Part shown: piece after piece, positions 52,428 through 64,000 of the stretch
How the letters are laid out: every line of letters begins with the position of its first letter
Numbering within the stretch: the stretch's first letter is position 1
NCBI GenBank assembly: GCA_038501195.1
Contig: JBBPUQ010000006.1
Coordinates: 1,550,001-1,614,000, forward strand
Origin: Nemania diffusa
Lineage: Eukaryota > Ascomycota > Sordariomycetes > Xylariales > Xylariaceae
Direction: 5' to 3'
DNA length: 64,000 nt
Notes under the pieces: generated by a model
Database searches by the model: none
What the model was told of the DNA's origin: nothing
Seen by the model: the letters and a program-made list of their open reading frames with translations, nothing else
Made by a program: the position numbers and the translations under genes

Positions 52428-55400
52428 TTACCCTGACCAGATTGGCACTCCTCTGTAAGCTGGAGAGTTGTAGCTGTGGAGTACGCGGTATGGGACAGGG
52501 GAGCCATATTGATCAAGGCTATGATGCCGTAGGTGTCCACGAGAAACATATCGAGTATGCTGTTGGTACTGTATAGGCTGGTTGAGCATCGGCTGACCGC
52601 GCAGGGGATCAGACATATACGCCTGGCCGCTTGCAAGAGGTAGTTGCGGGTAGGGTCCGTTGTCTTTACCGTGACTCTGCTGTGCCTGGAATGAATATCC
52701 ATCATAGCTCGACCTATGCCTGAGGGTAGGTTTATCATAGGGTGCATAGTGAGGCCAAGCCTGCGTGTTGCTGAGAGCGCTTCGCTGGCTTGTCTGGCTA
52801 GCTAGTGAGTTGCGTCTGCTATGATCAAAAGATGGGTCCCAAGAGGGGACCCTGCCGTGCTTAGAGTTGGAAACATCACTATATGTCCTGTAACCTCCCA
52901 GATTATATTGGGCGCTCGAGGGGCGTATGGTAGTGTTACCAGGCATTTGAGTTGGCTGGTTTAGAAATGCTTGGATTTGGGCTGCGGAGTACGTATAGAA
53001 GCTTTCTTGACTTGAGGGCCGGGGTACGGCGGCGTGACTGACGTTCATAGGATAGTGATAAGGAGGATAACTCTGCACACCTTCTCGGCTAGGCTTGCGC
53101 GATAGCGTAGGCGCCCCTGATCTAGCTGGAGGTGTTGAACGTGGTCGAATTGGTGGCGGGACTCGAAGCGGGCCTATATTTCGTGTTTTCATACTCACAG
53201 GTGGTGGCGTCCTAGAGACCGAATACTGGCCAGGAAATGACGGCTTCTGAAAGGCAACCGTGTGTGGCTCGCTTTGGCCACCTATTGTACTTCGACGAGC
53301 GTCATCGTATATCCTCGGATCGAGGCTTCCAGTAGAAACTGATATGGAGTTTGATCGACCTGTCGTTACTATTGGTCTACCATACCGGTCTTTTCCGGAG
53401 CCCAGGTTTTCAATACCCCTCGGGTGCCATTGTGAGCCATCACTGGGATGCTGTGTGGCGGTGGGAGTGCCTAGCGCTGAGCTTGTTATGTCCTGGTCAT
53501 CCAGCCTTGTTCTAGTGAGCATTGACTTCTTGTGAATGGGGTTCTTAGCCATGACAGAAGATGCTACACGAGTTAACTTAGAGCTTATTGAATTGATGTG
53601 GAAATTTGATCTGAAACCACGAATCTTATCTTGGTTTGTTCGTGTCCTGGGGCCATTATCCTCTTGGTCTGTCGAATTCTGGTCACGATACATAGATGCT
53701 TTGCCAACTGTCGCAGATGCAGAACCATCATTCTTAGCATCTGTGCTTTCAGAATAGCTACCAAGAGAATTAGGTGATAAACCAGCATGTTCATGCAACT
53801 TTTCTGGCGCTATTTGAGGAACAGGAGGCACCGCAGCCTCTCTCTCTGCAGCATGTGCGACATAAGCCGCCAACGGTGCACGAGCACCACTTAAAAGTCG
53901 TTGGAGTCTTCCAGGCTTTCGCGCATTGCTGATGCTCCGAGTTGAAATTGGTGTAACAGAGTCGTCGAAGCCTAGGGTCGAATGATGGACGGACTCAGGA
54001 GTCTCACCTGCAGAGGTCCCATTTGACATTAGGCTAGGTTTCCTAGTAATAACCCGGGAATCATTAGGTACAGCGATACCGGATTTTGGTCCCTTAGGAT
54101 GATGATCCTTCTGGGGAACGGGAGGTGGCGGCCCATCGAGTAAAGATGCTTTGAACTGCAAGTCTGGAGAACCGATGGCAGTTAAATTACTCCCTAATAA
54201 AGCTTGGCCTGATTGCTTCGTATTATCAAAAGCAGGAACCTGGGGAGAAATCGGCCCAATGCTATGGGAATGACTAAACTCTTGCTGCCCTTGACGTTTT
54301 GTAGATAATGAGCGAATAGAGACACTGGAGCTATAACCAGAATCTGCCTTGGATAGTGAATTATGGGGGGCACTCGGTGTCGGACTGGCTGCGATACCAC
54401 TGTCTGATCGACTGATTTCTTTCTGCTTTCCCTCCTCTAACGGCACAATTGGAGAAGAGTGGGTATTGAAAGCATGATCAAGACGTACATTCAGAGCCTC
54501 TGTGCCGTATTCGGATGATCCGTCTTCAAATAATTCATCTTCCATAGCGGTATGTTTACTTGTAGTTTGCAGCTCTGGCAACTCTGGTTCAGTTCCACTT
54601 ATTGAGAATGGGCTCCAGGTGAGCTTAAGCTCTGGTAAAAAGCTCAAGGCAAACTCTTGATCGCCTGCGGCGACAGCCAGATAATCCGTCGAGGTAATTG
54701 ATGATGCAGTGGCGACAGAGGATGAAACGGGGTGTTCGTCAGAGTCCCCATTTTGCTTCTCTTGGGCTGGGTTCCTATCGTCAAAATAATTGCCCTGTCG
54801 TATGGTAGTTGTTGAACTCTTGGCATGCAGACTAGGATCAGCGGTCTCCCAAGCTGGAGTCATCACCGGGCTGCCATTCGTAATTCTCAATGTACCGTGC
54901 TTAAACGCACCCGTGTGTTGGTATTCAGTATCGCAAGGCGTATGCGCACGGGGTACGAGGTTAGGATCAAATGATAAATGAGGGATAGAGAGAAGCCCAG
55001 CTGCCATGGAGCCTGGAGAATTACTACGCGGTGGTGGAGTCGGGATATCTCCAGTTTGAATATCCGGCGGTATGACGAGGTCCACTGGAACAGGTCGCGT
55101 CGCTACCCCCGGGGTCATGAGCGATCTCCTGCGCATCGGCGTATATAGCGAAGCGTCCGAGTTGTTTCGAGGAAGAAGTGTGGCAGCATCCGGGTGAACT
55201 GGATGATAGGAGGTTGTGTAGCTTTGCCGCCTCGATAACGCAATTGGCAGTTGACTCTCAGATATGACCGACTGATCTTCAAAGGAGGGGTCGTCGACGA
55301 AGTTTAACAATTGCTGTGCTTCGTAGGCGGATAAGTCATAGTTCCTTGGCGAGCTATTGTTTAAAGGTTATTAGCGACATCGATGCGGCCGTGCTTGACA

Positions 55401-55862
55401 GAGGTGAAAGGTAACGTACGCTAAGAGGTCTAATTGAAGTTGCTCATAACCTTGGCCTGCTCCCATATAGACTGAATTCGTCCTACTCGTGCGTCGGCTA
55501 CGGCTTGAGCTGGCGACAACGTCAACACCCTGACTCCCCTGATGCGAGGCCTGAGGGTCGGGTTGGAACGATAGATGAGAATACTCTTCAGCAGGGGCGG
55601 GGGCTCCGTAGAGGGCTGCCAGATCATCCGGTGCAGTCTGTTCAGTCTCGGGATGGCGTGGAGAGGGGATGGGCGTCGTCGAGCTGTAGGGCAATGAAAG
55701 ACGTCTCCCAGTAGTTAGGGAGGGGGGCCGCCGGATTATATCAGAGACGCCGCTCGGATTCAACAGACCAGCTGTTGCAGGGTTACCGATGCGAGGTTTG
55801 GAGAGCTTCTGAGCAGCTTTGGAACCCTTTCCTGGAGCCTCGACGGAGGGTGTATTGCCCAT
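52428..55862 (-). CDS. Long disordered, probably N-myristoylated conserved fungal protein
   Basis: Exons 55862..55420 and 55353..52428, giving 1122 residues. The 66-nt intron has a GTACGT donor and an ATAG acceptor, and joins QLQLDLLA to SPRNYDLSAYEAQQLLNFVD in frame. The protein begins MGNTPS: Gly2 and Ser6 fit the N-myristoylation consensus, suggesting membrane attachment. KAAQKLSKPRIGNPATAGLL follows. The rest is Ser/Pro/Gln/Tyr-rich and low in hydrophobics, with basic Ser-flanked patches that look like phosphorylation sites (RRRSLMTPG, SRKPSREG). No enzymatic domain or membrane segment is visible. I recall orthologues with the same MGN start and disordered body in many Pezizomycotina, of unknown function. 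The tail could be extended by a small further intron after the final WSG, but the TAA there suffices. Confidence 0.83.
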
Positions 55863-58800
55863 GATGTGGACGGAGGTTCATTGGCTCCAGCCGAGAGGGC
55901 GGCAGGTATATTGCTACACGCAGATTAACGAGTCCATGCCTTCGAGCTCCCCGGGCGGATGTCAGCGAGTAATAACCTGACACGGCACGCAAGTGAGGAG
56001 GCCAGACAAGAACAAGGAGCAGAAACAGGAGCGGGAGCAGGCACGGGAAGGCTTAAAGCTCGATGTTAAGCAGCATGGGCTATACAACAAGTAATAAGCC
56101 CGAGCTATGTGGGCAGGCCGGTAGGTAGCTACCTAGTTAGTTAACTATCGAGCAAGGCACGGCGAGGCTCGGAGAGGTTGGGGGTGGGGGAGAGAGAGGT
56201 CATCCAGCTCCACGTGGGAATGGCCAACTGTGCTGTTTGCGGCAAACGCCGTGGCTGGAATTGGGCTGGTACGTGTTAGTTGCAATGTGCAGACGTCCCA
56301 ACCTTGTCTCGCACATGCAGAGGCAGATAGATTTACAGCGTTGAAACCTTTTTTTTTTTTGAGCACACGAGGTGCACAGAAATAAGTACAGAGAGTGGGA
56401 GCAAAGGCAAATGGCGAGCGAGGTACACCTGGTGGGCAGTAGTATGTAGGTAGGGTAGCTGCAGGACCTAGCTGCTGTGTATTAAGGTACGACTGTGGCA
56501 ACTCCTTCTATCAACAATCAACAGTACAAGTATGTTCTTTTTTTGTCTTCAAGTAAGACAGAGATTCAAAACTGGAGAGGGGGAAACCAGAGAGCAGCAA
56601 TGAGAGAGAGAGAGGTGGAAATTGAGAGGTCACGGTGACGACCAGCATCAGTGCCGACATGAGCAAGGAGGCTCTCGTTGTATCATGTAGGATGAATGGG
56701 AATCATTGCAAGCAGGTAGGTACATGGAATTCGATTGCCGGCCCTTATCGAATTAGCGGTTCTATTAGGTACCTACCGTAGTAGGTAAGGTGGACAGCAC
56801 AATCGAGATCTTGGACAGAAGCAGCCGACTAGCACTGCGCTACTGGAAAGTGACATCTAAAAGCACCCATACGTCATGGAGAATACAGGTATATACCTTG
56901 TAAAGGCGCGTTGCGTTGTACCTACTGCGTAATACTCTGTCGACTTATTTAATTGGTACAAATCAGCCGCCAGGTGTAGACAGGTCCGGAGGTCCAGGTA
57001 ACAGACATATCCCTGTGACCGGCCACTATGCTCCCGAGAGTAGGCAGGGTGTACACTAAGCTACTACATACCTAGATGTCCAAACCTTACCAATCAAAAG
57101 GTAACTAGGTTAGGTAAGTCGCTACCTAGTCGAGATAGATCGCACCTCATAATTCATAATTAACAGATAACTACCCCGTATTCTAGAGCCCATCTTGACA
57201 GAATATTAAATACGACATCCCACCATGTAATTGTTGCTCTAATGAACTCAGATTGATGGCCTCATACCTACGAACTACTAACTACGTAAACCCTCAGCTG
57301 ATTTTTAGCGTACGATGGTTAAGCTGTAGAAAATTGGATACTGCGCTACACTTAGGTATGTAGATGCACTGTCGATCAATGTGCCAGATTCGCATGTTGA
57401 GATTGTTTCATACCATTCGCTACCACAAATAAATATTTTGCAAACAACAACCACCAGAGGGATATTATTATTCGATAACACGCGTTCGTTGTTCCGTCAT
57501 TGAGAGAGAGAGCCTCCCAAAAAAGAAAAAAACATCATTCTTTACTCCACGCCCCGCGAAGCAGTCTCAAATGTGGGCTTGGCAGCACACGCAATCTTCG
57601 CTTTCTCACGTCAACAGTTGCTACATTTCAGCAAGCATTTGTGTCGCGCATCCTAGAAGCTTAAAAAAGATTTGGATAATGATTACTACATACAGTAGTT
57701 ATACGGTTAACGCTAAATGACTAGCTACTAAATTATATAGCTTATCGCACAAGGAGTACGAAGTACCTAACGAGCAAGGAATCCCATCTAGATACCTACC
57801 CAGATGGAAATGGACAAGGATGGTGGTGTGCGTATGCGTAATGTATGAATGCGCTACCGGACCAACATGTCCTGCTTGTTTCAAGTCAACTCTACGATCC
57901 CGTGAACGCTTCTTGCAAGATCCCCAGCCAGCTTCAACCATCCGGAGATTATTTTGTTTCTCCATCGTTGCATTCCTCATCGGACTATCTAGATGGGACA
58001 GTGTATTGCATGCTGTAGGCGCCTGTCTAATTGCCGGCCATTACAGGGTGTGTTGGAGCAATAGGCATCTGGCTTGTGGTCTCTTCGATGGGCCAACGTT
58101 GGTGTAGCAAGGTACTCGCATGAGTTTCATCTTTGTCTACCTGCCTACTGCAGTCGGCATGTGAGCTTGCAGCCTACTTTACATGCAGCTCCCCTGGCTT
58201 TGCAGGTGTCTGTCTCTCTCTCTGAGCTTAGAGGCGGTCAGTCAAGGCCGCGTGCTTCTATCCTTACTGACAAGACGAGCCATTTCAAGATTTCGAGGTC
58301 AGATGATGGCACCAAAATACAACCCAAAAAAAAGATCAGACGTTGACACGTAAAGCTTGTATAGACACTTGACTAAATATGAAGCTATAAAATTCAATCT
58401 AACTAATCAGATGGGAACAAATGGGAACAAAAAGTTTCCGAGTCTAGGGTTATAGCTTACACGACACGCTAACTATGTATACGTACGTACGAGGCATCAC
58501 CAAAAGAACAGCAAATCTCACAGGATCAACACAGCACAACAGATACCGGTCTCCGAGAGCCGCATGGAGTCGCATTTGTGCGAGAGAGATTGAGGTGTGC
58601 ACCACCACCTTGCTGACCGGGAAAGTCTGGGCCGCGTCAGTATCCTTGGCACGGCTGAGCCATCCTGAAAGTCCTAGATGCGATGCGATGAGATTGAATA
58701 AAGTCCTCAATGCCCGTCAGATCTCTCTTTAGCGCATAGAATTCCCTCCTCCGGGGGTTTGTTGGCATTCAACGTGAGACACTTACACCAGTTTTTCGCA

Positions 58801-59746
58801 TCCCTTCTAAATAGCCGCGGCGGCAGAAAACCCCCTGTGCCACGGATAGGCCTCCCTAGCCGATATTGCGCCACGATGATGACTATAGCCTACGACTCCA
58901 TGTACCTTTGTTGTTTGAGCATGAATGGGCATCTAAGTTTAGCATGAGACTCTATGCTCACTCATACTCCCTTCAGAACTATTGCTGGCAGTTCTGCTCG
59001 TGTTTTTCAAGTCGTGTTATTCAAGTCACTCTGTAAACTCTTGCCTATCCTTATGATTTTAATACTAAACTACGAGGTAATGACACTCACATAAGCGTAT
59101 GAGTGACTACAGCATCCTCTCCTGCTCCCAGAAGCTGCACTACTCAAGCGAATTGAGTTTTTCTAAAACCACTCACATTGCACAGTCAAACGATAAGCTA
59201 TTCTCATGCAGTAAGAGTTAAATCTGCGCTGCACAGCGACCTCCACCTCCGAGGCCTTAGGACAACTATATCAGGCCTTGCTGATGATGAGGTGACTCTA
59301 GTGCTCTATCACAGTGTGATAATCAAGTCACAAATTTATATATATTCTCATTTACCACGCAAGATGAGGCTACTATAGCGACTTCGCGATGAGTGTAACT
59401 ATACCTCACGAGTAATGACTCTTTACCCTTAATCTATCATAGACACTCACTCTTAAGGATAATATGAAGACCGATATCTCCACTCATTGGCTAAGACGGT
59501 AGCTGACCCGCCTTATGAAAGTGAGGGCTGTAGCATGAAAGGCTAAATTTATCAAGGGCGGTGAGTCGCACTTTGACGTCCGCTAAGTAATACGCACACA
59601 TGTAAAGTAATCGTATACCCTGCGCTTCAGATTCTAGACACTGATGGAAATGCAAGGCTAGTATATGTGTATACATTAAACCAGCTTATCTCTCATAGCC
59701 AAGCGAGACCCCAGACTCCAGAACCTTAACTTGGTCCTGTTGTTAG
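55863..59746. other. Gene-poor region, about 3.9 kb
   Basis: The left part is the promoter and leader of the myristoylated protein gene, with GA-rich tracts, (GA)n near 56600 and a 12-T run at 56349-56360. Many TAGGTA/ACCTAC motifs occur at 56100-57130. Short frames at 57699-58732 show no motif. No transposon or RNA gene seen. Confidence 0.45.
56349..56360. repeat. Poly-T run (12 T)
   Basis: An uninterrupted T homopolymer in the upstream region of the myristoylated protein gene. Confidence 0.7.
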
Positions 59747-60028
59747 GATTACCCTGGGAGCTATCTTGGACCTGCGCCTGACAGGTGTGGTTCCTGCGAA
59801 TCTTGCGCCGATGTCCGAGCATACGGGCCCAGCGCCAAGATCTCGGGACTACGAGGCTACAATAACGAGGATTACCCTAGCGTGAACGCTAATGGAGTCC
59901 GGATAGCGGTGGACTGTCCCGATGCCGATCTACCACAACCTCGGAAGGAGAGACCGACACGGACACGGCTTCCCAGCATCCGCAAACCCAAAGTGGGCCG
60001 CACCGTACAGAACAGCGAGCCGAGTTAG
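59747..60028 (+). other. Candidate orphan exon or gene remnant, 93 codons
   Basis: From a GTTAG acceptor-like site the frame is open to TAG at 60026-60028. It has a distinctly coding-like composition in GC-richer DNA: YPGSYLGPAPDRCGSCESC, YGPSAKISGLRGYNNEDYPS, then VDCPDADLPQPRKERPTRTR and a basic tail. There is no ATG and no matching upstream exon that I can find. It might be the last exon of an unrecognised gene or the 3' remnant of a lost one. Function unknown. Confidence 0.3.
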
Positions 60029-60613
60029 ATAGGATCCAAGCCGACGTAGACATGACCGCGTCTTGTGCCGAATTGGCGCCCCAGTGACCAGCGACCAGCG
60101 TTACCCACAGGCAAAGTAATGCCGCGCGTCGAATCCGTAATACAGCAATCGGCTGTCGTTTAAATAAGCCTGGGCATGAGCAGTCTGAGTGCTTAATTCA
60201 CCTCCAGCGTCTTCTTCCAGCTCGCGCTACCCCTATACTCACTATAGGTCTAGCTCCCATGTCGCTCTTGACCGAATATTTGCGAAACCAGGTAACAAAA
60301 CCGGTATACGCTCGATGGCAGTGCGCATTAGAATACGAAGAGACCTAGACGCCACCTTTAGAAGAGGAGATTCGGATCTCCTCTCGAGGCGCGCCTCCAG
60401 AACTATGAAATAATATCATAATATACTAGTCAGCTGAAATTGTATTCAAGAGAGATTTAACCTATCCCACCAATCAGTACTTCCAAAGATGCCATGGCCC
60501 AAGAGAGACTCACCACCTAGTCTAGCATATAAATAATGAGAAGGCAATGCAGCTGGTCGAGTCAACGGGGATGATGGGGAGATAGCAAGCAGAGCTGGCC
60601 AGGCGCCGATGAT
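60029..60613. other. Intergenic, no supported gene
   Basis: A short frame near 60259 (MSLLTEYLRNQ followed by a GTAACA donor-like site) has no matching second exon. Downstream lies the 3' end of the second HET gene. Confidence 0.35.
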
Positions 60614-62843
60614 TTAAACCAAAATCAAAGTCTGAGGGGAATTGCGAGCTCCGAACGGGTTCTGCGCCACCAGTTCATTGGTCCGGGGAAAGAATAAGGT
60701 GGCAACTCCTACCCTTGCCCAACTCTTTTCATTCCCTGTTAATGTCGTCAACTTGTGCTGGTGCAATAGCAAACCGGTGGGCCGTTGGTTAATATTTACA
60801 TGCATATACAGCAGCGGCCCGATAATACTACCGTCAGAAGGGACGTCGTCAGTTCCAACGTCCAATTTCGCGTGCGCAAATATATTCTCAGCCGAATCGT
60901 GAGTCCTGGAGTATACATCATAAGAACCCCATTTCCGTCCACCCCTAGCGCGGTGTTGAATACGACATACTTGTATACACAATGCCCGTACTTTCAAATA
61001 GCCGCATGGACTCCCCATCAAATCCGCACCAGCTCGTCCGTGGCCAATGACCTCGAGTGGATAACGAATAAGCATCTGATTAAGAGATGCCGGGACGGAT
61101 CTCAGTTCATCATTAATGGTCCACTCGGGGAGAACCACGCTCCCATCGAGCGAGGCCCAGGACCACGTTGGGGCCCGCCACGGCTCACAACGCTTCCGGC
61201 TGCCGGATATCGCGGTCCAGAGTAACTCCCTGCAGGCGACGCTGGAAGACGCCGAGTTGTCCGCCAACGGTGGCACACACGTATTTGGTCCTGATCATGA
61301 TCGCAAGCTTGCGGAACTACGGGTCGCTTAGCTCCACATGCCCGCAAATGATATGTACTCTTGCCCGGTCATGCTTGCCATGCGCGTGGCAATGCTCTGG
61401 ATCGCTACAAGCTTGTCTGAAGACTTGGTCAAGTTGCGCTCGCTGTACTGGCTAACAAAGAACCGCCACCAGGCCTGAAGCTGATCGGCCGGTATGGCGC
61501 CTGACTGAGGCCACAAGGGAATAGTCCTGAGCTCTTCCTTGTCTGGAGGCTCGTTTTCTTCGGACTCTAGTGCCCCGCGGCATTCGAAAAAGACCTTGTT
61601 CTTGCAGAAGTGGAGGATACGGCTCGAGAGACCGCGCTCTTGCATTGTCCAGCATCGCGTGTTCCATTTGGAGCCGTTCACAGCGAATAGGCGGTGGTCG
61701 GCCATGTGCCATTCTTGCCAGCGGAGGACCATATATTCAGCATTCCCTGCGGGTGAACGGTAGGGTATCTTACATGTTGGGGCTTCGCCGATGTCCCTTT
61801 GGAGGAACCCGTCGTGAGTAGAGGTCGCCTGGGTCGCGGCGATGGTCACGACGGCGTATTGATACACAAGATGCATCTGGGCAGCTTCGTGGCGCCAGTC
61901 GGCATCGGAGTCCTGAACGATGCATAGGGAGTCGATCCACAGATACCGAATATCAAGTCGCAAGCACACTTTAGCCGCGTCGAAGAAGTTTCTCGGCAGG
62001 TCAGATGGATTGATATTCTCTTTTAGCCGCCCGTAATTAGACCCAAACAGTCGTAAAGGAGGCGATAGACTAATGTCTCCCCACATATGGCTTAACGCAG
62101 CATACGTTTGGTCTCTATGTCTGAGACCGTCGTCATTTTCTGTCTCAATGATTTGGCACCTAAAAGTATTCTCGACTGGCGTAATCTTCACAAGCCGAGT
62201 TGGCACCCAATAATCAGTGTTGATGGAACACATGGCATGATTTTCTTTACAATTGTCAATCCATCCCTTCATTCTTGCCACATTCGCCTCGGATAATGTG
62301 GAGAGACTAGGCAAGACTCTTCTATCTTGTATTCTTCCACTGTTCAGGTCTAAAAAATGATGATGGCGAAACGGTTAGCATTTGCCCACACGCAAATAAT
62401 CATAAGTATTGCTTACCAAGTGAGTCGTACACATAAAATTGAAGCTCATTAAACCCCCATTTGAAAGGTTCCCAACAACTCACTTTCGCGGTAGCCGGCT
62501 GGAACCGTAGTTGCATACAAAAGATCATACCTCCGTCTTGATCGTCGGCCTTTGCCGAGCTGTCCAGCTCAGCAGCATACCGATCGCAGAATTCACTAAC
62601 TACGAAAATGGCAGTGATTCTCACCTTGCGATCCCAATCGGCAGCCAGAATTTTCTGCCGCAAGTCTACGGGATCGGCGAATCGCACATACCAAGGGAGA
62701 AACTGTCTTTCCGGAGGCTTGCTAGGGCTTGACATTACGGCGATGGCGTGGGATATAAGGCGACATAACGTACAGCCCGCGTCAGCCGTCGCCTGGATTC
62801 CCGGGTAGGATGGGTACTCATCGATGCGATTGAGCGGGGACAT
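60614..62843 (-). CDS. Second HET-domain protein, probably damaged
   Basis: Exon 62843..62417 and exon 62349..61328 join across a 67-nt intron (GTAAGC donor, TTTTTTAG acceptor; DSL-DLNSGRIQDRR). The reading then meets TAA (61330..61328). After 17 codons with another stop, the same frame reopens and runs to 60614. HET motifs: TYAALSHMWGD, YLWIDSLCIVQDSDADWRHE, MHLVYQYAVVTIAATQA, SKWNTRCWTMQERGLSSR, then ELLWTA and PTWSWASLDGSV in the distal block. The typical motif order is complete, so the distal block belongs to this gene. A spliced alternative exists: a weak GTGGAG donor just before the TAA and acceptor TCCAG near 61245. The start is also unclear: the frame is open upstream of 62843 (CPACANIVPPRVRGE) without ATG, while an ATG near 62940 is in another frame separated by a C run. 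Either a pseudogene or a gene with unrecognised splicing and an assembly error. Confidence 0.62.
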
Positions 62844-62949
62844 GAACAAAGTCTCTCCCCTTACTCGAGGCGGTACGATGTTTGCGCACGCGGGACAGAC
62901 CTGACCAGGGGGTGGGAAACGACTTTGGAGAACTCCATGCCAGGTACTC

Positions 62950-63582
62950 GTTAATATCTGATACTACCAATGAGAATCAGCACGTCTAGTGTGTGTAAAA
63001 AGCTTTAGTATCGCCATTAGACGTGCCGCTGGAGTGTAAAGGGGGGGGATGTCAAAAGGGGGGAAATGTCACGGCGTTGCAAACAGCCTTATAAACGCAC
63101 TGGGGGGGGATAGTACGCAACATATGTGCACTTTAATGGCGACACACAGTGCAACAGGATTAACAGGCTTGGCGGTTTAAGGTTATTAAGCTATATATAT
63201 ATCACTATTAATAGATTAACATTATAAAAATAACCCTTATTAACAGCAATAACGAACTAACAACCTATAAACATAATATGCTTAACACCATTAACACCTT
63301 AATAGATGTCGATACAGCAATAATAAATGTTGGGGATAAATGAGAACGCATACTACTTCTGAATCCAGATACGTATGTCCAGCTCATCCCAGGCAGCGCG
63401 GAGGTACCTATACCAATCGGGATATCAAAAGTCGATGACACCCTTCAACACCAACAGGCCCAGGCCACTTAGACACTTCTCCTAACCGGAGTGCAACCCC
63501 TCATGGCATCGAAACGAAGGTCACGCTTCCATCTGGGGCTCGCACGACAGAATGACAAGCCCGCCGAGGCTGCATATGTCCA
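62950..63582. other. Intergenic, AT-rich with G-runs
   Basis: Upstream of the second HET gene. Runs of G near 63050 and 63110, and AT-rich DNA from 63180 to 63330. No coding signal. Confidence 0.35.
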
Positions 63583-64000
63583 ATGCGCTCGAGTAAGAAG
63601 CGCAATCCCATCACTGCACGACCGGCAGCCGTTACTGCGAACCCCAAGTTTTCGCGGCCTCCCCGGCAGCGACCCAGCGAATCGTGGCCGCCGCACGGAG
63701 TTGGCCGACATCCCGAGCTATCAGCGAGTTTCTGGATCGGGCATGCGGTGCTGGACGATTGGATGCGTGAACACGCCATTCTCGCTGAGCTGATGTTGAG
63801 TTGGGGTGCTTTGCTTGCCCCCCAAGGTCGTCGGGGTGCCAACCAGCGCGTTACGCGCCTGGAGGTGTCGGGTGAGGCAGCGGTAGTGAATCGAGGCTCA
63901 CGGGTATCCGAGACGTTAACTATATTCCTACCCGCATGCGTTCAAGAGCTTCAGGAAGAGTCGACCCTCCCATGCTCTATTTCTAATGAAAGCACCTACT
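63583..64000 (+). CDS. Open frame running off the right edge, hypothetical
   Basis: From ATG (MRSSKKRNPITARPA) the frame is open for 139 codons to the window end, in GC-richer DNA. The N-terminal part is basic and disordered. A helical-looking part follows (VLDDWMREHAILAELMLSWG), then RVTRLEVSGEAAVV and ETLTIFLPACVQELQEEST. No known motif is recognised. A frame on the opposite strand (63842..63501) is also open, so the coding strand is uncertain. Confidence 0.3.
   Translation, partial: MRSSKKRNPITARPAAVTANPKFSRPPRQRPSESWPPHGVGRHPELSASFWIGHAVLDDWMREHAILAELMLSWGALLAPQGRRGANQRVTRLEVSGEAAVVNRGSRVSETLTIFLPACVQELQEESTLPCSISNESTY

Noticed and set aside
57699..58732. Several 85-95 codon frames on both strands
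   Set aside because: No motifs, several start with non-ATG codons, and they overlap one another in low-information sequence.

Overview
The window looks like nuclear DNA of a filamentous ascomycete (Pezizomycotina, most like Sordariomycetes). The genes carry short introns of about 50-140 nt with GTAAGT/GTATGT donors and CTAAC/CTGAC-like branch sites, several starts sit in CACCATGG-type contexts, and the gene families are typical of moulds: HET-domain proteins, Pal1, a CysA-type serine acetyltransferase, a fasciclin protein, fungal PDDEXK-like nuclease relics and a small cysteine-rich secreted protein. No function was assigned by database search; all calls come from reading motifs, and exon joins were deduced by hand from frame and splice signals.

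Layout. 1-20.7 kb is accessory in character: a HET protein (minus, running off the left edge), an RBR ubiquitin ligase, a seven-exon glycine-rich/collagen-like giant protein, an alpha/beta hydrolase, a secreted Sde182/DUF1593-type protein, a small orphan, an RNase H-like protein, a decayed PDDEXK-type nuclease gene with stops and frameshifts, and an eight-cysteine secreted protein. 20.7-26.3 kb is an AT-rich gene-poor stretch. 26.3-38.5 kb is more conserved: pal1 (cell morphology/endocytosis), a degenerate Rad51-family protein, a two-domain fasciclin protein (with a one-base frame break), a conserved protein of unknown function and a mitochondrial-type serine O-acetyltransferase. 38.5-51.7 kb holds a hydrolase/ZZ-finger/ankyrin protein whose hydrolase part is damaged, an APH-family kinase-like protein, a stand-alone SRA (YDG) domain protein, an SDR and an intron-containing tRNA-Leu(AAG). 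52.4-55.9 kb is a long, probably myristoylated, disordered protein. 55.9-64 kb is gene-poor again and ends with a second HET gene and an open frame running off the right edge.

Functionally there is no single operon-like pathway. The recurrent theme is non-self recognition and genome defence: two HET proteins, a hydrolase-ankyrin protein of the NLR-associated kind, a PDDEXK relic with RIP-like stop codons, and an SRA protein that could read modified cytosine. Housekeeping genes (pal1, the CysA-type gene, tRNA) are interspersed. Several accessory genes show frame breaks in homopolymers, which could be real decay or assembly error. Naive open frames mislead in several places because introns of 57 and 72 nt are multiples of three and one intron appears to use a GC donor.
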